Assembly: GCA_046350375.1 (NCBI GenBank)
Contig: JAXMAO010000004.1
Span: 186,001 to 250,000, forward strand
Origin: JAXMAO01 sp046350375
Lineage (GTDB): Bacteria; Planctomycetota; Phycisphaerae; UBA1845; UTPLA1
DNA: 64,000 nt
Direction of reading: 5' to 3'
The notes under the pieces: generated by a model
The model's input: only the letters and a program-made list of their open reading frames with translations
Database searches by the model: none
What the model was told of the DNA's origin: nothing
Made by a program: the position numbers and the translations under genes
Shown: piece by piece, positions 9,290 through 18,271 of the stretch
Layout of the letters: each line of letters starts with the position of its first letter
How positions within the stretch are numbered: the first letter of the stretch is position 1

Positions 9290-10795
9290 ATGTCGGCCCC
9301 CGACTCCACCGCGGTCCGCCCGGCGCGCCTCGATCGACGTTACTGGATGTGCAACGTCGTCGAGATGTGGGAGCGACTCGCCTACTACTCCGCCCGGCCG
9401 ATCGCCGGCGTCTACATCATGCAGGCCGACGACCCCGGCGGGTTGCACCTCACCGCCGCCCATCGCGGCGTCATCTTCGCCTGGTGGTCGTTCGTGCAGT
9501 CGCTCCTGCCGACCGTCACCGGCGGCCTCGCCGACCGCTACGGCTACCGCCGCACGCTCGTCTTCGCGCTCTCCGTCAACGCGCTCGGCTATGCCCTCAT
9601 GGCGGCCTTCCACTCCTACGCCGGGTTCTTCTCCGGCTGCCTCGTGCTTGCCTTCGGCACCGCCTTCTTCAAGCCCGCGGTGCACGGCACCATCGCCCAC
9701 TGCCTGACGCGCGAGACCTCGTCGCTCGGCTGGGGCATCTTCTACATGGTGGTCAACGTCGGCTCGCAGATCGGCCACCTCGTGACCCCCTTCATCCTCG
9801 GCGACGCCAGCCGCCGCACCGCCGCCTACTGGAGCTACGTCTTCCTCGCCTGCGCCGGCGTGTCGGTCATCAATCTGCTCACGCTGGCGTGGTATCCGAA
9901 GATCGCCAGCGGTTCGACTCGTCGCGAATCGCCGCTCGAGGTGCTCCGCCGCACCCTGCGCGATGCGCTCGAGCCGCGTCTCTTTTCCTGGCTGCTCATC
10001 ATGAGCGGCTTCTGGATGATGATGTACCAGCTCTGGGACATGCACCCCAACTTCATTCAGGACTGGATCGACAGCACCGCCATCGCCGCCCGCCTGCCCG
10101 TCCGCGCCTGGACCGAAATCGGCCCGGATGGCCTGCGCCGCGTTCAGCAGCAGGTGCTGCTCTCCATCGACTCCACCCTCATCATCCTGCTCGTCGGCGT
10201 CATGTCGCTGCTCGTCCGCCGCATGCGCACCCTCTCGGCGATGGTCATCGGCATGGCCGGCGTCACCGCCGGAATCCTCGTCTCCGGCCTGTCGCGCAGC
10301 GGCTGGAACCTGCTGGGCGGCATTGCGCTCTTCTCGCTCGGCGAGATGATCGTCGGCCCCAAGACCAGCGAGTACCTCGCCCTCATCGCCCCCGCCGACA
10401 AGAAGGGGCGCTACCTCGGCTACGCCAACATCCCCACCGGCATCGGCCAGGGACTGGGCGGCTTTCTCGCCGGAGTCATCTACGGCGACTACGGCGAAAA
10501 AGCCACGCTGGCATTGCGCTACATCGTCGATTACAAGCTCGTGCCGCTCAATACCGCGTCGATGCCCGGACCGTCCGACTGGTCGACCCTCACCGGCATC
10601 CCGCGGACCGAGGCCTTCGCCAGGCTCCAGGCGCTGCTCGGCCAGTCCGGGTCGCAGGTGACGCAGCTCCTCTGGGACACCTACTCGCCGCACACGCACG
10701 TCTGGCTGCCGTTCGCCGCAGTCGGCGTCGCCGCCGGCATCGCTCTGACCATTTACGGACGCCTCGCGCGGCGCTGGTCCGACCTGAACGCCTGA
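9290..10795 (+). CDS. POT/PTR2-family proton-coupled oligopeptide transporter
   Basis: A 501-residue inner-membrane transporter of the major facilitator superfamily, with about 12 hydrophobic segments. The N-terminal VVEMWERLAYYSAR matches the POT-family signature around the ExxER proton-coupling motif (EMWER). The loop GGLADRYGYRRT is the MFS motif A between helices 2 and 3. A long extracytoplasmic stretch between helices 11 and 12 (about residues 415-470) is a family variation. It should import di- or tripeptides or related amino-acid conjugates with protons. It is divergently placed from the TPR lipoprotein and followed by an Xaa-Pro-type peptidase, which fits peptide use. Confidence 0.88.
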   Translation: MSAPDSTAVRPARLDRRYWMCNVVEMWERLAYYSARPIAGVYIMQADDPGGLHLTAAHRGVIFAWWSFVQSLLPTVTGGLADRYGYRRTLVFALSVNALGYALMAAFHSYAGFFSGCLVLAFGTAFFKPAVHGTIAHCLTRETSSLGWGIFYMVVNVGSQIGHLVTPFILGDASRRTAAYWSYVFLACAGVSVINLLTLAWYPKIASGSTRRESPLEVLRRTLRDALEPRLFSWLLIMSGFWMMMYQLWDMHPNFIQDWIDSTAIAARLPVRAWTEIGPDGLRRVQQQVLLSIDSTLIILLVGVMSLLVRRMRTLSAMVIGMAGVTAGILVSGLSRSGWNLLGGIALFSLGEMIVGPKTSEYLALIAPADKKGRYLGYANIPTGIGQGLGGFLAGVIYGDYGEKATLALRYIVDYKLVPLNTASMPGPSDWSTLTGIPRTEAFARLQALLGQSGSQVTQLLWDTYSPHTHVWLPFAAVGVAAGIALTIYGRLARRWSDLNA

Positions 10796-10918
10796 TCCGC
10801 CGCCGATCGCCGCCTGGGGCCCGCGGTACTATCGGGCCGTTTTGCGACCCCCCGATCCACTTTGTATAGTGAGAGGTTCGGCCGACCAGGGCGCCGCGGC
10901 CGAGCGGGAGTGACTCGG

Positions 10919-12040
10919 ATGTCGATTGCCGATCGGGTGCGGCGGGTTCGGGACGCCATGCGTTCCGCGGGGCTGGATGCGCTGCTCGTCTCGAATCCGC
11001 TCAACGTCAATTACCTGTCCGGCTATCGCTGCCGCAGCTGGTCGCTCTGCCAGCCGTTCGACGACGTCGAGGCCTTGCTGCTCCTTCAGCCCGAACGGCT
11101 CGCCATCCTGGTCGACGATCGCCACAATCCGGCCGCCGCAGTGGCGAACGGCTATTCCCACGGCCGAATCGCCTCGCCAGGCGGCGTCGGCGCGATCGCC
11201 CGCGAGATCGAGGCCCAGCTCGCCGCGCCCACCGTCGTGGTCGGCTTCGAGTCGGACGCCATTCTGCACACCGACGCGACCGGCCTCATGCAGGCCTTGT
11301 CGCGCGTCGCATGGCGCGCCGCCGAGTCGGCCTTTGGCGCCCTGCGAATCGTGAAGGACGCGGCCGAGCAGGACGCGCTCCGCCAGGCGGCCCGCATCAC
11401 CGATGCCGCCTTCACCCACGTGCTGGGCCAGCTCGAGCTCGGCATGAGCGAGGCCGAGGTCGGCGGCGAGATCGACGCCTACCTGCGCAACCACAGCGAA
11501 GGGCTGGCCTTCGACACCATCGTCGCCTTCGGGGCCAACGCCGCCTCGCCCCACTATCACCCCAGCACCACCCGCAAGCTGGCCCGCGGCGACCTGGTCC
11601 TGATGGACTTCGGCGCCGTCTGCGACGGCTACCACGGCGACATGACGCGCACCGTCTTCATGGGCGCCGCCGACGCCCGCCAGCGCGAGGTCTATCACTG
11701 GGTGCTCGAGGCGCAGCAGGCCTGCCTGGCCGGCATCCGCGCCGGCATGACCGAGGCCCAGGCCGACGCCCTGTGCCGCGAAAGGCTGGCCGGGCACGGC
11801 GTCGCCGACCACTTCACCCACGGCACCGGCCACGGCGTCGGGCTCGCGATTCACGAGCCGCCGCGACTGAAGAAGCCGTTCGACCGCCGGCTCGAAGCCG
11901 GCACCGTGGTCACCGTCGAGCCGGGTCTCTACTTCGAAGGCTGGGGCGGCATCCGGATCGAAGACGTGGTCATCCTCGGTCCGAATGGCAGCACGAATAT
12001 CACTCACTCGCCCAAGCAGCTCATGGAGATTCCATGCTAG
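10919..12040 (+). CDS. M24 family Xaa-Pro-type aminopeptidase
   Basis: A cytoplasmic pita-bread metallopeptidase of 373 residues that removes N-terminal residues next to proline. I chose ATG 10919, preceded by GGGAG, over an upstream in-frame ATG that would add an unconserved stretch. Creatinase-like N-terminal domain, then the catalytic domain with the usual five metal ligands in order: MDFGAVCDGYHGDMTR (two Asp), THGTGHGVGLAIHE (His), VVTVEPGLY (Glu) and IRIEDVV (Glu). The start MRSAGLDALLVSNPLNVNYL is typical of PepQ/YpdF-like members. The 3' end overlaps the following lipoprotein gene by 7 nt, so these two are translationally coupled. It follows the POT transporter by about 120 nt. Confidence 0.93.
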   Translation: MSIADRVRRVRDAMRSAGLDALLVSNPLNVNYLSGYRCRSWSLCQPFDDVEALLLLQPERLAILVDDRHNPAAAVANGYSHGRIASPGGVGAIAREIEAQLAAPTVVVGFESDAILHTDATGLMQALSRVAWRAAESAFGALRIVKDAAEQDALRQAARITDAAFTHVLGQLELGMSEAEVGGEIDAYLRNHSEGLAFDTIVAFGANAASPHYHPSTTRKLARGDLVLMDFGAVCDGYHGDMTRTVFMGAADARQREVYHWVLEAQQACLAGIRAGMTEAQADALCRERLAGHGVADHFTHGTGHGVGLAIHEPPRLKKPFDRRLEAGTVVTVEPGLYFEGWGGIRIEDVVILGPNGSTNITHSPKQLMEIPC

Positions 12041-12756
12041 TCCGGTCGCGCTGCCGCGCTGAAGTCGCGCTGGTCATCGCGCTGCTAAGCGCGCTCGTCG
12101 CAGCAGGCTGCCGCCGCGATGCCGCGCCGTCCGACGCCGCCGCGCCCGCGGTCAGCGCCGCGCTCAGCGAGGGGGCGACCGCCCCGACCACGCGCGAGGT
12201 GCGGCGCGTGCCCATGTCGCCCGATTCGGGCGAAGCCATGCGCTCCGACCTTCAGCCCGCGGAATCGTTCAGCGACACGCCCGAAGGGGCCGCGCGGCGC
12301 TTCATGTTCGCCTGGATCGCGACCAACGAAGCGCTGATGCACGACGCGATCGTTCCGAACGAGCGCTGGCGCGAGCTGCTCATGGTCCAGTGGGCCGACT
12401 CGCACGCTCGCATTTCGCAGCTCGAACAGGTCATGCACGCGCCGGTCGTCGAATTCCGCCCCGGCGACGATTTCCCGGTCGGTCCGCCCGGCGGCCCGAA
12501 GCAGTTGCAGCGCGTCCCGCCCGACGGGCTGGACGCCGACCACCGGCTCATGATGCTGATCGAGCGCGGCCTGATGGTCGTGCGCACCCGCGACGGCTGG
12601 CGAGTCGACGCCGAGCCGATCATCCGCTCCCTGGCCCAGCAGCGCGCCGTGGCCGAAACGCAGCCGGCCCGGGCCGGGGCGACGACGCGCTCGGTGCTGG
12701 TGCCGGTGCCGGGGCAGCGCGTCATCCTGGAAGTGGTTCCGCACAAGCAGAATTGA
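12034..12756 (+). CDS. Lipoprotein of unknown function
   Basis: A 240-residue protein starting at an ATG that overlaps the end of the peptidase gene by 7 nt. It has a lipoprotein signal with lipobox LVAAGC (about residues 21-26), an Ala/Ser/Pro/Thr-rich linker of about 50 residues and a globular region with alpha/beta pattern. The segment DTPEGAARRFMFAWIATNEA resembles small NTF2- or DUF4878-type lipoproteins that start with 'SPEGAARAFL...', and the C-terminal GWRVDAEPIIRSL fits that comparison. It is therefore probably an envelope ligand-binding or scaffold protein. The tight overlap suggests a shared transcript with the peptidase but not a shared reaction. Confidence 0.8.
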   Translation: MLVRSRCRAEVALVIALLSALVAAGCRRDAAPSDAAAPAVSAALSEGATAPTTREVRRVPMSPDSGEAMRSDLQPAESFSDTPEGAARRFMFAWIATNEALMHDAIVPNERWRELLMVQWADSHARISQLEQVMHAPVVEFRPGDDFPVGPPGGPKQLQRVPPDGLDADHRLMMLIERGLMVVRTRDGWRVDAEPIIRSLAQQRAVAETQPARAGATTRSVLVPVPGQRVILEVVPHKQN

Positions 12757-12830
12757 CCGTACCGCGGGGCAGGCCGAGAATTGATGGGCGCGATCCGCAC
12801 CCGTTCGGAACGCGCCTGGGAGGTGGAACA

Positions 12831-14243
12831 ATGCGCTACGACACCATCATCGCCAACGGAACGCTCGTGCATGCCGACGGCACCGAGAAGGCCGACGTCG
12901 CCGTGTCCGGCGAGCAGATCGCCGCGGTCGGCAAGAAGCTCGCGCGCAAGGCCGACGCCCAGACGCGCATCATCGACGCCGACGGCTGCTACGTTCTGCC
13001 CGGCGCGCTCGATGTGCACGTCCACCTCGAGCTGCCCTTCTGCGGCACCGTCTCGTCCGACGACTATGACAGCGGAACCCGCGCCGCGGCCTGCGGCGGC
13101 GTCACCACCGTCATCGACTTCGCCATTCCCTACGGCAACGACTCGCTCGCCGACGCCTTGGCCAACTGGAAGAAAAAGGCCGAGCACAAGGCCTGCGTCG
13201 ACTACACCTTCCACATCGCCGTCACCAAGTGGGACCGCCACCGCCACGAAATGAAAGAGATGGTCTCCGCCGGCTTTCCCACCTTCAAACAATTCATGAT
13301 CTACGCCCGCGAAGGCTGGCAGGCCGACGACGCCGCCATGTACGGCGCCCTCGAACAGTGCCGCGAGCTGGGCGGCATGCTGCTCGTCCACGCCGAGAGC
13401 AGCCGCGTGCTCGACGAGCTCATCGAGCGCCACCACAACGACGCCGAAATGCGCGAATACGGCGCCCGGCTGCACGCCCTCACCCGGCCCAACTTTATCG
13501 AGGCTGAAGCCATTCAGCGCGCCGTCACCTGGGCCGAGGCGACCGGCGGCCCGCTCTACATCGTCCACATGTCCACGGCCGAGGGCACCGACATCATCCG
13601 CCGCGCCCACAAGCGCGGCCTCGACCACGTCTTCGCCGAAACCTGTGCGCAATACCTCGTGCTGGACGACTCGCTCTTCGCCGGCCCGGACGGCCACCTC
13701 TTCGCCTGCTGCCCGCAGATCAAGAAAAAGCCCGACCAGAAACGCCTCTGGCAGGGGCTGGCCGACGGCGATGTCTGCGCCATCTCCACCGACACCTGCA
13801 CCTTCACCCGCGAGCAGAAGGCCACCTGGAACGGCGACTGGACCAAGATTCCCATGGGCCTGCCCGGCGTCGAAACACTCATGCCGATCGTCTATACCCA
13901 CGGCGTGCTCAAGGACCGCCTCCGGCTGACCGAGATGGTCAACCTGCTCTCCACCCGCCCGGCGAAGGTCATGGGGCTCTATCCGCGCAAGGGCGCCCTC
14001 CGCAAGGGCAGCGACGCCGACCTGTCCATCATTCACCCCAAGCGCAAGATCAAGGTCGATCCGGCCAAGATGCAGACCCGCTGCGACTGGAGCCCCTACG
14101 ACGGCTGGAGCCTGGCCGGCTTCGCGCGAACCACGCTGTGTCGCGGCATGGTGGTCGTCGATGACTACCGCTTCGTCGGCCAGAACGGCTGGGGCAAGCT
14201 GCTGACGCGCGGGCCGCTCAACCACGCGAACGGCCGCAAGTAG
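12831..14243 (+). CDS. Dihydropyrimidinase / hydantoinase-type amidohydrolase
   Basis: A 470-residue cyclic amidohydrolase that opens dihydropyrimidine or hydantoin rings (reductive pyrimidine catabolism). ATG 12831 has the ribosome site GGGAGGTGG at good spacing. Binuclear metal site: DVHVHLE (HxH, about residues 61-67), the Lys to be carbamylated in GFPTFKQFMIYA (about 150), HAES and IVHMS histidines, and an Asp in ISTDTCTF. Most characterised D-hydantoinases read (S/T)DHCPF at this last motif, so the substituted TDTCTF is a notable variant. The C-terminal KGSDADLSIIHP segment is the usual beta-sandwich return. It is monocistronic or last in the plus-strand group and convergent with the OPT transporter. 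Substrate is uncertain. Confidence 0.9.
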   Translation: MRYDTIIANGTLVHADGTEKADVAVSGEQIAAVGKKLARKADAQTRIIDADGCYVLPGALDVHVHLELPFCGTVSSDDYDSGTRAAACGGVTTVIDFAIPYGNDSLADALANWKKKAEHKACVDYTFHIAVTKWDRHRHEMKEMVSAGFPTFKQFMIYAREGWQADDAAMYGALEQCRELGGMLLVHAESSRVLDELIERHHNDAEMREYGARLHALTRPNFIEAEAIQRAVTWAEATGGPLYIVHMSTAEGTDIIRRAHKRGLDHVFAETCAQYLVLDDSLFAGPDGHLFACCPQIKKKPDQKRLWQGLADGDVCAISTDTCTFTREQKATWNGDWTKIPMGLPGVETLMPIVYTHGVLKDRLRLTEMVNLLSTRPAKVMGLYPRKGALRKGSDADLSIIHPKRKIKVDPAKMQTRCDWSPYDGWSLAGFARTTLCRGMVVVDDYRFVGQNGWGKLLTRGPLNHANGRK

Positions 14244-14257
14244 CCCGGGCGCCGCCG

Positions 14258-16420
14258 TCAGCGGTGGCCGGCGGGCGCTCCGCCGGTCGCGGCGGGCCGG
14301 GCGCGGCGGCAATCCAGGTACAGCAGCAGCGTGAGGAACGCCGTCGCCGCCAGCCCGAGCCAGTTCGCCATTCGCGCCTGGTCGACCGGCGACATGCCGC
14401 GGCGGATCAGATACTGCCCGACGTTCAGCGACTTCGCGATGGTGCCGTGGAAGCGCTGGTCGTCGAGGATGGTCGTGAAGTTCCACAGCACGTCGAGGAT
14501 CGACGCTCCGGCGATCAGCCCCGAGGCGATCAGCACGCCGCGATCGTTGCGCGCCTTGCCCAGCGCCGGGTCGGCCGTCGGCTTCGACGCCCACCAGGCC
14601 ACCAGCGCGCCGAGCAGCAGCGGCGTGTTGACCGACATCGGCAGGTACATCCCAAACCCGAACGCCAGCGGCGAGATGCCCAGGAACGTCAGGATGACCG
14701 CCATCACCGCCCCGGTGGCGTACAGCGTCCACGGAATCTGCGCGTTCTCGCCCAGGAACGTCTCCAGGGCGCTCTTCATCATCGCCGCCTGCGGCGCCTG
14801 CAGCGGCTGCGGCGTCTGCTCCGAGGGCAGGTAGCCCGGCTTGTAGGCCAGCAGCATGATGACGATGGTCACCAGCACCGAGCCGAGCAGCGCCGAGGCG
14901 ATCGCCGAGTATTGAATGCGGCGCGGCGTTGCCCCGAGCCAGTAACCGATCTTGAACTCGGTCACCAGCGTGCCCGCCATCGACAGCGCCGTGCAGACCA
15001 CGCCCCCGACCAGCAGCACCGCCAGCATGCTCTTGTCGCCGCGCGGCAGGCCGAACGCCAGCAGCGTGAACGCCGTGATGATGATGGTGGTCACGGTCAT
15101 GCCCGAGAGCGGCGTGGTCGAGATCATCGCGATCGCCCAGGCCGACACGGTCGTGAACAGGAACGACAGCAGCAGCGCCAGCGCCAGGGCCACCATCGTC
15201 AGCAGCGTGGCATTCGGCATGCCGTTCAGCACGGCGAAGCGGAAATAGAAGAACAGCGAGATTGTCGCCAGAGCGCCGATGCCGAGCAGTTCGGGGTAGC
15301 TGGCGTCGCGGTCGGTGCGCTCCACCGCGGAATGATGCTCCGACCCCTTGAACAGCGCCCCCAGCGCCTCGCGCAGCGCCGTGGCGATGACCGGGCTCAT
15401 CTTGAGGATCGACAGGATGCCGGCCGTGAAGATCGTGCCGATGCCGATGATCTTGGGGATGTGCTTGAAGATCGCGTCCGGGCTGGTGCTGGTGAACGTG
15501 CTCGCCGTGTTCAGTTGCCGCAGCAGCGGCAGGTCGAACCCGGCCACCAGCGGCACGAACACGAAGCACGACAGAAACGACCCGCACGCAATGATCGTCG
15601 CGTAGCGCAGTCCGATGATGTACCCGAGGCCGACGTAGTACGCCCCGGTGCCCATGTTGAGCACGGCCTTGGCGCCCTGCGTCACCTTGGCCAGCGCCGG
15701 AACCGCCAGCACGTCGAGCGTCTTGTCGGCCACCTTCACCGCCAGGCTGCCGGTCGTGAAGACGTCGTTGAACAGCTGGAGCGCCACGCTGAGGAAGTTG
15801 TACGCCGCGGCAATCAGGAACGAATAGACCAGCACCCACGCCTGCCCGCCCTGGTCCGACGCGCCGGTCGCGAGGATTTCGTTGGTCGCCGTCCCTTCCG
15901 GAAACGGCAGCTTGCCGTGCATGTCGCGCACGAAGTAGCGCCGGAACGGCACTAGGAAAACGACTCCCAGCACCGCTCCCAGGAACGGCACCAGGAAAAT
16001 CTGCAGGAACAGCGCCACGTTGCCCATGTGCAGCGACTGGTCCAGCTTCAGCATGTAGATCGCCGGCATGGTGAAGCACGTGCCGCCCGCCACAATGCCC
16101 GACGTCGTCCCGATCGCCAGCACGTTGACGTTCTCGAGCAGGCTGCTGCGCTGCGCCCCCAGCTTCGCCAGGAAACCCGACAAGCCCACCGCGAGGATCG
16201 AGATCGGGATCGCGGTCTCGATGCCCTGCCCCGCCTTGAGCGCCAGGTAGGTCGCCGCCATCGCGAACAGCGCGTTCATGATCACGCCGAAGATGAGCGA
16301 TCGCGCCGTGATCTCCGGCACGCTCAGCGCCGCCGGTACCATGGGCGAGTAGCTCTCGCCCGGCTTCAGTTCACGATAGGCATTGTCAGGCAGACGCGTG
16401 GCGATGGTCTGTTTGTCCAT
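14258..16420 (-). CDS. OPT family oligopeptide transporter
   Basis: A 720-residue inner-membrane protein with roughly 14-16 hydrophobic segments, of the prokaryotic branch of the OPT superfamily, which imports oligopeptides (or metal chelates). The start YRELKPGESYSPMVPA followed by ITARSLIFGVIMNALFAMAATYLALKAGQ is typical. Loops with PFPEGTATNEIL and SGMTVTTIIITAFTLL are conserved features of the family. The gene is complete, with normal length. It is transcribed away from peptidase T's promoter side, following that gene by about 90 nt on the same strand, which makes a transport-plus-hydrolysis pair likely. Confidence 0.93.
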   Translation of the reverse strand: MDKQTIATRLPDNAYRELKPGESYSPMVPAALSVPEITARSLIFGVIMNALFAMAATYLALKAGQGIETAIPISILAVGLSGFLAKLGAQRSSLLENVNVLAIGTTSGIVAGGTCFTMPAIYMLKLDQSLHMGNVALFLQIFLVPFLGAVLGVVFLVPFRRYFVRDMHGKLPFPEGTATNEILATGASDQGGQAWVLVYSFLIAAAYNFLSVALQLFNDVFTTGSLAVKVADKTLDVLAVPALAKVTQGAKAVLNMGTGAYYVGLGYIIGLRYATIIACGSFLSCFVFVPLVAGFDLPLLRQLNTASTFTSTSPDAIFKHIPKIIGIGTIFTAGILSILKMSPVIATALREALGALFKGSEHHSAVERTDRDASYPELLGIGALATISLFFYFRFAVLNGMPNATLLTMVALALALLLSFLFTTVSAWAIAMISTTPLSGMTVTTIIITAFTLLAFGLPRGDKSMLAVLLVGGVVCTALSMAGTLVTEFKIGYWLGATPRRIQYSAIASALLGSVLVTIVIMLLAYKPGYLPSEQTPQPLQAPQAAMMKSALETFLGENAQIPWTLYATGAVMAVILTFLGISPLAFGFGMYLPMSVNTPLLLGALVAWWASKPTADPALGKARNDRGVLIASGLIAGASILDVLWNFTTILDDQRFHGTIAKSLNVGQYLIRRGMSPVDQARMANWLGLAATAFLTLLLYLDCRRARPAATGGAPAGHR

Positions 16421-16508
16421 GGGGGCCTCGACGGGACGCGGGCGCGCGGCGCCCGGTCGGTGATGCTCGGTCGTCGGCGCAACCGCGCCGCCGCCCGCAG
16501 CCGGATCG

Positions 16509-17738
16509 TTACCGTTCCTTCCCCCACAGCTTCGCCAGCTCGATCAGCCCGGCCACCGCCGTCTCCATCTGTTCGAGACAGGCAAACTCGAGCGGCGAGT
16601 GAAAGTTGTGCATGCCCACCGACAGGTTCGGCGTCGGCAGTCCCTTCTCGCTCAGCTTCGAGCCGTCGGTGCCGCCGCGAATCGACTGATACTTCGGCGT
16701 CACCCCGATGTTCTTGAAGGCCTGCTCGGCCAGCTTGCTGGCCCGCGGCTCCTTCGAAAGATACTCCAGCATGTTGCGATACTGCTCGCTCACCTCGATC
16801 CGCACCTGCGCCGCCGGGTGCTCGGTCATGATGGTCTCGCCGATCCGCCGCAGCACGCTGGCCTGCTCGTCCAGCTCGGCCGTCTTGAAGCTCCGCAGCA
16901 GCACCTTCAGCCGCACCTCGGGCACGCCGCCGTCAATCACATACGGGTGCAGGAAGCCGTCGCGCTTCTCGGTCGTCTCGGGCGACAGCCGGTGCCACGG
17001 AATCCGCTCGACAAACTGCGCCGCCAGCCGGATCGCGTTCACCATCCGCCCCTTCGCGAACCCGGGGTGAATGTTCTTGCCGGTGATCGTCACCACCGCC
17101 AGGTTGGCCGACCAGGTCTCGTTCTCGATGTTGCCCTCGTCTTCGCCATCCAGCGTGTAGGCCGCCACCGCCCCGATCCGCTTCAGGTCCAGGTGATCGG
17201 TCCCGTGGCCCACCTCTTCGTCGCAGGTGTAGAGCACCCGGATCGGCCCGTGCGGAATCGACCGGTCCGCCATCAGCTTCGCCGCCGCCGTCATGATGAC
17301 CGCCACGCCCGCCTTGTCGTCGGCCCCCAGCAGCGTCGTGCCGTCGGTGGTGATAAGCGTCTTGCCTTTCAGCGCGGTCAGCGCCGGCGTCTCGACCACG
17401 CGGATCACCTTCGTCTTGTCGCCCGGCAGCGTGATGTCGTTGCCGTCGTAATTGCGGATGACCTGCGGCTTGACGTTCTTCGCGGTGTACTCCGGCGAGG
17501 TATCGACGTGCGAGCACCACGCGATCGTCGGCGCGCCCGGCGCCGTAGCCGGAATCGTGCCCATGACGATGCCGTGCTCGTCCTGCGACACCTCGGCCAG
17601 CCCGTGCGACTTCAGCTCGCCCGCCAGCAGCTTGCCCATCTCCAGCTGGCCCGGCGAACTCGGGTAGGTCTTCGCGTCCTCAACCGCGGTCGATTCGACC
17701 TGGACGTAGCGGATGAATCGATCGAGCAGTGTGTCCAC
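16509..17738 (-). CDS. pepT: Peptidase T (tripeptide aminopeptidase, M20B)
   Basis: Cytoplasmic zinc tripeptidase that releases the N-terminal residue of tripeptides. I chose a GTG start at 17738, with GGAGG six bases upstream; this gives 409 residues, the normal length. Upstream in-frame extension is low-complexity and unlikely. Motifs: SHVDTSPE (metal His and Asp), LLGADDKAGVA (bridging Asp), CDEEVGHG (catalytic Glu and metal Glu), LDGEDEG, the dimerisation domain with GKNIHPGFAKGRMVNA, and GGTDGSKLSEKGLPTPNLSVG with FHSPLEF (final metal His) at the C-terminus. The next gene on the strand is the OPT transporter, so the two probably act together in peptide use. Confidence 0.95.
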   Translation of the reverse strand: MDTLLDRFIRYVQVESTAVEDAKTYPSSPGQLEMGKLLAGELKSHGLAEVSQDEHGIVMGTIPATAPGAPTIAWCSHVDTSPEYTAKNVKPQVIRNYDGNDITLPGDKTKVIRVVETPALTALKGKTLITTDGTTLLGADDKAGVAVIMTAAAKLMADRSIPHGPIRVLYTCDEEVGHGTDHLDLKRIGAVAAYTLDGEDEGNIENETWSANLAVVTITGKNIHPGFAKGRMVNAIRLAAQFVERIPWHRLSPETTEKRDGFLHPYVIDGGVPEVRLKVLLRSFKTAELDEQASVLRRIGETIMTEHPAAQVRIEVSEQYRNMLEYLSKEPRASKLAEQAFKNIGVTPKYQSIRGGTDGSKLSEKGLPTPNLSVGMHNFHSPLEFACLEQMETAVAGLIELAKLWGKER

Positions 17739-17958
17739 AACAACCCTCCGTCCGCCGGCCCGCGCCGCGCGCCCTATCTTGCCCGCGCGGTCGCGCCGTG
17801 GCAATCGCGCCGCCCGGGCGCCGCCCGCCGGTCGCAAACACGCCCGGCCTGGCCCGATAACGACCCGTCGCCGCGCCACGCTCAACTCGCACGCCGGTTC
17901 CGCCGTTAACATCTCAAATGACACCCGCGTCGAGCCGCTCGACCGGCGAGGAGCCATC

Positions 17959-18144
17959 ATGAAGCATCTCAAGCGCATCCTGACCGTCGCCGGACTGGTC
18001 GTGCTCGGCGTCACCCCCTGGGCCTCGGCGCAGCTCCCCCAGCCGTCGCTCCCGGCCGCCTGCTACCCGCTGACCGCCTTCGCCCGGCCGACGCTCTTCA
18101 ACGTCTTCTGGGGTCTGCCGGTCTTTCGCTTCCCATACCAATGA
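17959..18144 (+). CDS. Small secreted protein, unknown
   Basis: A 61-residue open frame starting at ATG 17959, with GGCGAGGAG upstream. It begins with a convincing export signal (MKHLKRILTVAGLVVLGV...ASA, cleavage expected after ASA), leaving a mature peptide of about 38 residues rich in Pro and aromatic residues and ending FRFPYQ. No homologue is recognised. It stands alone between peptidase T (divergent) and the DUF1801 gene (convergent). The signal and ribosome site make it likely to be a real gene, but no function can be given. Confidence 0.5.
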   Translation: MKHLKRILTVAGLVVLGVTPWASAQLPQPSLPAACYPLTAFARPTLFNVFWGLPVFRFPYQ

Positions 18145-18271
18145 GCGCCGGCCGATCGGCCTGATGCGCGCCGTCTTGAATCGTCCGCGCGCGCTGCCGC
18201 CACGCACGGACACACCGCGCGCAGGCGGACCGCTCGCGGTCTGGCCACCGCGCCAAGCGCCGCACCACGTC

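Noticed and set aside
12252..16079. 1275-residue minus-strand open frame
   Set aside because: Overlaps dihydropyrimidinase and the OPT transporter in a wrong frame and has no domain sense.
18150..18161. GGCCGATCGGCC palindrome between convergent genes as terminator
   Set aside because: No loop, no T-run, and such short GC palindromes are expected often at this base composition.
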